Shown one piece after another: positions 58,569-64,000 of a stretch of DNA of 64,000 nucleotides (the first letter of the stretch is position 1; each line of letters starts with the position of its first letter). The DNA is from Pseudomonas sp. H9 (GTDB lineage: Bacteria; Pseudomonadota; Gammaproteobacteria; Pseudomonadales; Pseudomonadaceae): the NCBI RefSeq assembly GCF_004353925.1, contig NZ_SMOK01000021.1, forward strand, positions 110,762-174,761. Direction: 5' to 3'. The notes beneath the pieces are model-generated. The model saw only the letters and a list, made by a program, of their open reading frames with translations. It had not been told where the DNA came from and searched no databases. The position numbers and the translations under genes are program-made.

Positions 58569-60701
58569 ATGAAAAACACCACGATCAAAAAGACAGCTGA
58601 CGACCCCTCGCTCTGGCTCAAAGAGTTTGATATTGAAGTGTCTTCAGGCAGCGAGCGCGTGTACAACAACGGTCGCCAACAAATCAAAATCAGCCTGATT
58701 GTCGAACCCAGGTCCGGACAAGAAGTTACCGACGCTCAATTCAGCACACTGATGCCTGTGTATCGAGACAATGACGGCTCATTCGTGACATTACCGCAAG
58801 ATCATTCAGCTGACGGTTGGTTCTATAGTGTCGAAGAAGATTTAAATTACGACTACTTTCCTTCCACTGCTAGCGTAGAACCTATGAAGGGTGCGCTTTT
58901 GAACGCTGATGGCAGTCAAAACACCTTACTCGTAATGACACCACAAGGGCATTGGAAACTCGATGAACAATCGCCCCCAGGCCACCGCCCACAGTCAAAT
59001 CCCGTACTAGAAAAATTCCTCGACGCACAAAACAGAATCTCCGCTGCCCGCCGCGTGAAAACTTTTTACATCCACACCAAAGCACGTGCAGGAACCACTG
59101 TTACGTTGTACGCACGCATTGAGAAAGACGCTGAAACTATTTACACCAGTGACGAAGCAGAGAGCGAAATAAAACTTTATTCAGAGCCAACACGACAATT
59201 AATTTTTCCAGAAGATTATGACCTGAGCAAAAAAATAATATCAGAGTCTCTTAGCGCCACCCCCTCCGAGAGAGACCCAGAGCGATTCATTTACGAATTC
59301 TCGTTAAAACCAAAATATATTGACTTTTCATCGGCCAAATATGAATCAAACGCCTCTGAATCCAGAGGCATGATCAAGTGGCAAGACCATAGCAACAGTC
59401 AGCCCCGTGCTACACATGTTGGCGTCGCTTTTCCGGGTTCCAGAAATGTAAACTACAATGACACCCTCACATTGGGAGGCCAATTTCCGCCACGTAAAGT
59501 CAAGCAAATAAGCGATGACAACACAGGCAAAATCGTAGTTCTGATGCAAGGAGACAATCAGATCCCTTACCACTCGGCCGATTACGACAAACAAGGGCCG
59601 ATGAAGATCCAGGCGCTCGACCGATTCGGCACACAGCATACCCTCGCCATCCGTTTCGACGAATCTCAAGACAGCGCCTTTGACAAACGCTCGAACTTGA
59701 CAGTCGAGAGCCGCACAGAATCACACGTTGACACACACACTGCAGCAGAGGAGTTTGTCAGCATCACCCACTTCCAGGTCAAAGGCCTTAACAGCAACAC
59801 CCATAAACAGTCCTGCCGTCTCTATAACAACGGCTGGCAGCAAACCTATATCAATGTCGTCATCACCGCCACTAACGAAAGAAACGAACAGGTCGAATTA
59901 AGCGACGGCATACTGAACAAAATTCAACTGGTCGACTATGACACCGGGGCAGACCTGTCGCCATCTGCTTACACCATCACGCGCACCCAAAGCGAAATAG
60001 ACAAACTCTTTCATATCATTCCGGCCAGCGTAATCGCCAAAGAAACTACCGAAGCCCCCATCAACGATCAAGCCGCAACACCGGCTCAAGGGGGACAATC
60101 AATTACATTCTGGGTCAGAACAAAAGCAGTTACCAACAAAACAATCGCCGCTCGCCTGGTACACGACGGCGTCACTTATCACACCTATCAAAGAGATGTG
60201 GCGCCTGGAGGAGAAACACGCTCTGGAAACTCTAACAGTGCCGCCGAAATTTCCCCGCTGGAACAAAACTATCATTACACAGCAAAAAATTTCATATTGA
60301 CGCGAACCAATGCATCAGACGACCTCAGAAGCGACATTATCGACATAGACTTGTACAAGTTAAAAATCAACAGCGCAGAGCACCACATCACGTCCAGCGA
60401 CTACGAGCCTGCTGTCTGGATGTTTGACTACATTGCAGGAAAAAAAGCAAACAGCCTGGCCTATTTCAGGCGCAACAACACTTCAACAACAGTCACGCTT
60501 TACTACCACCTGAACTACCAACCGATAGCCGTTAACCGAACAGTCGGCGAAGCAAACGCCGTCCGTGTAAAGTCAAATAGCCTAGGCCCAGATGGGGAGA
60601 GCTACGTCGGTGTTCTGATGGTCTACCGCGACCAATACGGAAACGGTCATAACGTTTGGTTAAACCCAGCGAGCGAAGCCAACTTGATCACCATTAGTTA
60701 A
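58569..60701 (+). CDS. Two-fold repeated beta-rich protein preceding an RHS gene
   Basis: The 710-aa protein has no signal peptide, membrane segment or recognised enzyme motif. It is built of two similar halves. VYNNGRQQIKISLIVE (31-46) matches LYNNGWQQTYINVVIT (418-433). VKTFYIHTKARAGTTVTLYA (163-182) matches SITFWVRTKAVTNKTIAARL (511-530), with a further relative at 629-646. DRFGTQHTLAIRF (351-363) matches DQYGNGHNVWLNP (688-700). The pattern is of Ig-like or other beta-sandwich modules. The DNA is clearly AT-richer than its neighbours, with codons such as ATA and AAA that are rare elsewhere here, which suggests transfer. It lies 65 bases before an RHS gene on the same strand, so both probably act together; a secreted or chaperone-like partner of the RHS protein is possible. 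A hairpin ACCTGA/TCAGGT precedes it (58485-58504). I do not recognise a named family. Confidence 0.85.
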   Translation: MKNTTIKKTADDPSLWLKEFDIEVSSGSERVYNNGRQQIKISLIVEPRSGQEVTDAQFSTLMPVYRDNDGSFVTLPQDHSADGWFYSVEEDLNYDYFPSTASVEPMKGALLNADGSQNTLLVMTPQGHWKLDEQSPPGHRPQSNPVLEKFLDAQNRISAARRVKTFYIHTKARAGTTVTLYARIEKDAETIYTSDEAESEIKLYSEPTRQLIFPEDYDLSKKIISESLSATPSERDPERFIYEFSLKPKYIDFSSAKYESNASESRGMIKWQDHSNSQPRATHVGVAFPGSRNVNYNDTLTLGGQFPPRKVKQISDDNTGKIVVLMQGDNQIPYHSADYDKQGPMKIQALDRFGTQHTLAIRFDESQDSAFDKRSNLTVESRTESHVDTHTAAEEFVSITHFQVKGLNSNTHKQSCRLYNNGWQQTYINVVITATNERNEQVELSDGILNKIQLVDYDTGADLSPSAYTITRTQSEIDKLFHIIPASVIAKETTEAPINDQAATPAQGGQSITFWVRTKAVTNKTIAARLVHDGVTYHTYQRDVAPGGETRSGNSNSAAEISPLEQNYHYTAKNFILTRTNASDDLRSDIIDIDLYKLKINSAEHHITSSDYEPAVWMFDYIAGKKANSLAYFRRNNTSTTVTLYYHLNYQPIAVNRTVGEANAVRVKSNSLGPDGESYVGVLMVYRDQYGNGHNVWLNPASEANLITIS

Positions 60702-60766
60702 TGCTGAATCGGCACTTGCATCATTGTTGATTCCCGTCGCCTCACTGCGTAATTGGGATAAAGACC

Positions 60767-63535
60767 ATGACCAACGCGTCAACATCAATATCACCTTCGC
60801 CCATTGAACCACTCAATGTCGGGGGCATTCATACTCAGGCCAATAATTTCTTACAGGCCGTACAAAGCGGTGTCGATGCCAGAACCGGGCAGTTCAACCT
60901 GAGCATCAGTGTGCCGCTCGGGGCCGCCAATAACCTGTGCGGCCCCTCACTGAGCCTGACGTGGATGTTCAGCGCCTTGAGCTCGCATCAAAACCGCGGT
61001 TTCGGGCTTGGTTGGTCGTTGAACCTCTCCCAACTGACCCTGTCAGGTGACAGTTCATCGTTGAGCCTGACTACAGGCGAGCAATTCGCGGTGGACCTCG
61101 ACGAGTCCGACACCCGTATCGGTGGCCGGATGGCGTTTCATGATTACAAACTCGATGCTATTCGCCTGATCCGCCACGATGAAGACAGCTTCAGGGTGGA
61201 ACAGAAAAGCGGCGAAACGGAGTTCCTGCGCCAGGTCGAAAAGCGTGGAGCCTATTTGCTTCATGAACTTCGTAGCGCAGAAGGCCGCAGGCTGTACCTT
61301 GAGTGGCAGGTGCTCAACGACATCCCCCACTTGATCGAGGTCCGCGACGAGCAGCGCACGCTAGCCGCAATCGATCGGAATGACGGCTCGCCAATATTGA
61401 AGCTCGAACCCGGCAGCGCTCATCAGTCCGAGATTAAGTTCAACCTGTTGAACGAGCAGTTACGCACAGTAGAGCTACCGTCCTTGAGTGCGCCGTTCAT
61501 CTTTCAATACGAGACGCGGGCAGTGGGCAAAGGCCAGCAACTGCGGCTCCCCCAAGTGGTAGAAAGCCCGCTGGGCGCGACGGACGAAGTAACCTGGAGT
61601 TCCGACAGCACCTCACACCTGTTGCCAAAAGATGCTCCGTTGGACTTTGTCCCTCGGGTGAGTCGCTGGATTCGCACTGACGGCGCAGCGCAAACCACAC
61701 TGTTGCGTACTTACGAATGGCAGGGTAACCGCAATCATTTTGGCTATGGCAGTGCACGCCCGTTCCGATGGCAGACGGGGCGGGACAACCTCTACCAGTT
61801 GCTCGAACCCTATACGTATTCGGTTGTTGAGACGCAAATCGACGCACACTCAAAAACCCTGGCCACCATTACCCGAACCTGGGACAGGCATCATCTGCTT
61901 ACCGTCGAAAACAGTGTGTCTGGCACCTGTGAAACCAATGTCGAAACCACCTATGGTGTCGATTACGAGGTCTCATGGCCAGAGCAAACACCGTGGTGCC
62001 AACTTCCGCACCGCATCAAAACCACCTACGTTGACCATAAAGCCAATAAAAACAGGGCCGAGCAGGTTGTACACACGTACGATCGTTTCGCGAACGTGCT
62101 CTCTACTATACAGCCAACCGGCGTGCAGGAGCTCTACGAGTACTACCCAGCAGCTGGGGAACCGGGCAAATGCCCACCGGTCATCTCAGGTGTCGCACGG
62201 CACCTGAAGAAAAAAACGGTCATACCGGCCCCTCTGCAGGTCATCAACAAGGCAGTGGCCGGCCCGCTGAGCGCAGCGGAGCACCACCTTGGCAACGGCT
62301 TCACGCAGCACACGCGCTATGCGCCAGCACCAACACTCTTTACCTGCCACACCTATATAGACTTGCCCTCATTGATTAAAGGTGACCCTGCCCATGCCTT
62401 GATCAGCACCGAGGAGCTGTGGGATGGCGATACCCTGCTGGAGACCACCACCCAGGAATACAACCGTGATGCGACAAGCCCGCATTACGGCAGGCAGACC
62501 CAAGCCAGCACCACCCTCGGAGGCAAGACCACTGTCACCCAGTTCGTCCATGAAATACTCGATGCCCGCCTATACACCAGTGTCATCATCAACGGTTTCG
62601 AAGACGACGCTGTCAATCGCTCCTGCACCCGCGACGCCCGCTCATTGATCACCGGCCTGACGGTGCTGGATCAAACCGCTGCTGGAGTCAAATCCGAATA
62701 CGAACACGACCTGCTCGGGCGCATCGAACGGACCGTGATTGCTGCAGGTACGGAATTCAGCGCCGAACGCACCTGTGATTACCATCTGAACGACAGCTTT
62801 ACTCAACTCAACGCCCCCACCTCATTAACCTTCCAGCCCGGCGTGGCAGTGGAAGAGACAGATGTCACCGGTCAGCGCAAACGCTCTTGGTTCGATAGCA
62901 GCGGTCGAGTTGTTCTGGAGCAGATGGAAGACATCGATCATCCTTCCGACGACCCCGAGGCACCACCAGCCTTCTATGATGTGGCAGCCAACAGCTACGA
63001 TGCGTTAGGTCGGGCGCTGCAACAGACCGCCTGGGATTGGGCCTGGGTAACCAATAAGCTTCAGCTGATCTCGACCTTGACCACTCACATCGAGTACGAC
63101 GACTGGGGGGGCGTCAGCAAACAGACAGACCCGAACGGCGTCATCACCCACAGCGTTCACGACCCAGTCACCCTGTGCAGCGAACAGTGGATACAAAGCT
63201 CTTCAGGTGCGCTGAGCGGTAAGCAGATCACCTACAGCAATGTGGCAGGCAGCCCTCTGCAGGCGGAGTACTACGACGACAAGGGCAGGCTGGTGCGAAC
63301 CACCTACTACACCCGCGATGGGCTGGACCGCATCGTAGAGACTTGCGTCAAGCCCTCGACAGGGTTGGCGTTCATCAACAGTTTTGAGTACGACGCTTAC
63401 TCACGTATTGTTCGACAAACCCTGCCGGATGGTACGGCAGTGCTCAGGAAGTACCTGGCACACAGCGATGGCGATCACCCAGAGTCGGTGACGGTCGAAC
63501 CTCCAGAGCCCCGCGCAGGAGCTTCGCATGCCTAG
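60767..63535 (+). CDS. RHS/YD-repeat protein, N-terminal part (922 aa)
   Basis: The protein starts with a region typical of Pseudomonas RHS proteins (HTQANNFLQAVQSGVDARTG, then VPLGAANNLCGPSLSLTWMF and GFGLGWSLNLSQLTLS) and continues with degenerate YD repeats: YEHDLLGRIERTV, YDALGRALQQT, YDDKGRLVRTTYY and YDAYSRIVRQTLPDG. These build the beta-shell that encloses a toxin domain in RHS and Tc-type toxins. There is no signal peptide. The frame ends at 63535, where intact relatives would continue (YLAHSDGDHPESVTV then a TFDGLGR repeat). That repeat is found in another frame starting at 63528, so the RHS protein is split in two. Confidence 0.88.
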   Translation: MTNASTSISPSPIEPLNVGGIHTQANNFLQAVQSGVDARTGQFNLSISVPLGAANNLCGPSLSLTWMFSALSSHQNRGFGLGWSLNLSQLTLSGDSSSLSLTTGEQFAVDLDESDTRIGGRMAFHDYKLDAIRLIRHDEDSFRVEQKSGETEFLRQVEKRGAYLLHELRSAEGRRLYLEWQVLNDIPHLIEVRDEQRTLAAIDRNDGSPILKLEPGSAHQSEIKFNLLNEQLRTVELPSLSAPFIFQYETRAVGKGQQLRLPQVVESPLGATDEVTWSSDSTSHLLPKDAPLDFVPRVSRWIRTDGAAQTTLLRTYEWQGNRNHFGYGSARPFRWQTGRDNLYQLLEPYTYSVVETQIDAHSKTLATITRTWDRHHLLTVENSVSGTCETNVETTYGVDYEVSWPEQTPWCQLPHRIKTTYVDHKANKNRAEQVVHTYDRFANVLSTIQPTGVQELYEYYPAAGEPGKCPPVISGVARHLKKKTVIPAPLQVINKAVAGPLSAAEHHLGNGFTQHTRYAPAPTLFTCHTYIDLPSLIKGDPAHALISTEELWDGDTLLETTTQEYNRDATSPHYGRQTQASTTLGGKTTVTQFVHEILDARLYTSVIINGFEDDAVNRSCTRDARSLITGLTVLDQTAAGVKSEYEHDLLGRIERTVIAAGTEFSAERTCDYHLNDSFTQLNAPTSLTFQPGVAVEETDVTGQRKRSWFDSSGRVVLEQMEDIDHPSDDPEAPPAFYDVAANSYDALGRALQQTAWDWAWVTNKLQLISTLTTHIEYDDWGGVSKQTDPNGVITHSVHDPVTLCSEQWIQSSSGALSGKQITYSNVAGSPLQAEYYDDKGRLVRTTYYTRDGLDRIVETCVKPSTGLAFINSFEYDAYSRIVRQTLPDGTAVLRKYLAHSDGDHPESVTVEPPEPRAGASHA

Positions 63536-64000
63536 CTCACACCTTGTAGATGCTGCGTATTCGTTAGCCCAGAAGACCTTCGACGGCCTTGGCCGCCCGC
63601 TCACGATCAGCGTCGGCGGGCGGACTACTCGGTTCGAGTACACGCCTGATCAGTTGCCACCCTGTGCCAATATTCTGGCCGACGGCCAGCGCATCGACTT
63701 CACCTACGAAGCGGCGCTGGAGCACAAAGTGCTCGGTATTCTTGCCGCCGGCGAACCCGAGCACCACTTTACCTACCACAAGAAGCTGGCCCTCACCGAA
63801 ACGGCCAGCGGCCCGCTGGGCAGCCAGCAGATGCGCTACAGCGCCTCGGGTAAGCCCATGAGCGATACCTGGACTGTCGATGGCCAAGCGCATACCACCA
63901 CGTGGCGCCACTCCCTCTGCGGCGTACTGCTCGGCTTCGTCGATGCCCAGGGCAGCGACCATCAGCGCCACCACGACAAGAGCGGGCGGCTGGAGAAGCT
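63528..64000 (+). CDS. RHS/YD-repeat protein, second part, cut by window end
   Basis: This frame is open from the ATG at 63528 to the window end (157 codons). It continues the RHS pattern at once: TFDGLGRPLTISVGGRTTRF, FTYEAALEHKVLG, QMRYSASGKPMSDTW and HHDKSGRLEKL. The start lies 6 bases after AGGAG and overlaps the stop of the first part (ATGCCTAG), the arrangement of a translationally coupled gene. The alternative is a recent frameshift in a once single gene or an assembly error. The C-terminal core, the DPxGx cleavage site and the variable toxin tip are beyond the window. Confidence 0.8.
   Translation, partial: MPSSHLVDAAYSLAQKTFDGLGRPLTISVGGRTTRFEYTPDQLPPCANILADGQRIDFTYEAALEHKVLGILAAGEPEHHFTYHKKLALTETASGPLGSQQMRYSASGKPMSDTWTVDGQAHTTTWRHSLCGVLLGFVDAQGSDHQRHHDKSGRLEK

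Noticed and set aside
60767..63535. A full Tc toxin complex
   Set aside because: No TcA-type protein or SpvB domain is visible, so only RHS-type is claimed.

Overview
The window reads as chromosomal DNA of a Pseudomonas of the P. putida group. The evidence is the P. putida-type ttgABC/ttgR efflux locus, a complete beta-ketoadipate (pca) cluster under PcaR, a TurA/MvaT nucleoid protein, high GC coding bias, and ten loci of the roughly 35-bp palindromic REP sequence (core GCGGGGCAAGCCCGCTCC) typical of this group. From memory, several blocks keep the P. putida KT2440 order (dctB-dctD-kgtP, ttg, pcaRK...C, pit, an McpG-like chemoreceptor, purU, turA, pyk). The species is not fixed by the sequence alone.

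Layout. 1-3.4 kb: the end of a DctB/MifS-like kinase, the sigma-54 activator DctD/MifR, and the 2-oxoglutarate permease KgtP with paired upstream sites and a sigma-54 promoter. 3.6-6.3 kb: a tiny exported tandem-repeat protein, a flavin reductase-like protein, a small conserved protein, a monooxygenase-fold protein and an AraC regulator. 6.4-10.5 kb: an aldehyde dehydrogenase and a 2-ketoarginine decarboxylase-like ThDP enzyme, divergent from a LysR regulator whose last codons are made of REP sequence. 10.5-14.9 kb: an NAD(P)-binding protein, an exported metallo-beta-lactamase-fold protein with a divergent LysR gene, a small membrane peptide and a 14-TM drug exporter. 14.9-21.6 kb: ttgR and ttgABC. 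21.9-23.2 kb: an OprD-family porin.

23.2-31.2 kb is an island for sulfate ester use: atsK, a LysR gene (SftR-like by context), atsR, atsBCA and a Crp/Fnr regulator. It lies between the ttg/porin block and the pca cluster. 31.9-41.4 kb (minus strand) holds pcaR, pcaK, pcaIJ, pcaF, a pcaT-type permease and pcaBDC. It converts 3-carboxymuconate to acetyl-CoA and succinyl-CoA. PcaR-type boxes (near GTTCGATAATCGCAC) precede pcaI, pcaK and pcaR, and a weaker one precedes the porin. 41.4-42.5 kb contains two candidate structured RNAs: a terminator-ended RNA divergent from pcaR, and a hairpin-rich leader of a 66-aa protein. 42.5-58.4 kb is mostly housekeeping: phosphate transporter, HerA-like ATPase, chemoreceptor, glycosyltransferase/deacetylase pair, purU, turA, sbcB, a PilZ protein, a lipoprotein, pyruvate kinase, an Fe-S/flavin reductase and class I fumarase.

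58.5-64.0 kb is the accessory end. It holds a visibly AT-rich 710-aa protein with a two-fold internal repeat, then an RHS/YD-repeat protein split into two overlapping reading frames, the second with its own good Shine-Dalgarno. The RHS C-terminus, where a toxin and its immunity gene would be expected, lies beyond the window. This RHS locus, the tandem-repeat exported peptide at 3.6 kb and the candidate RNAs at 41.4-42.0 kb are the least explained parts of the window.
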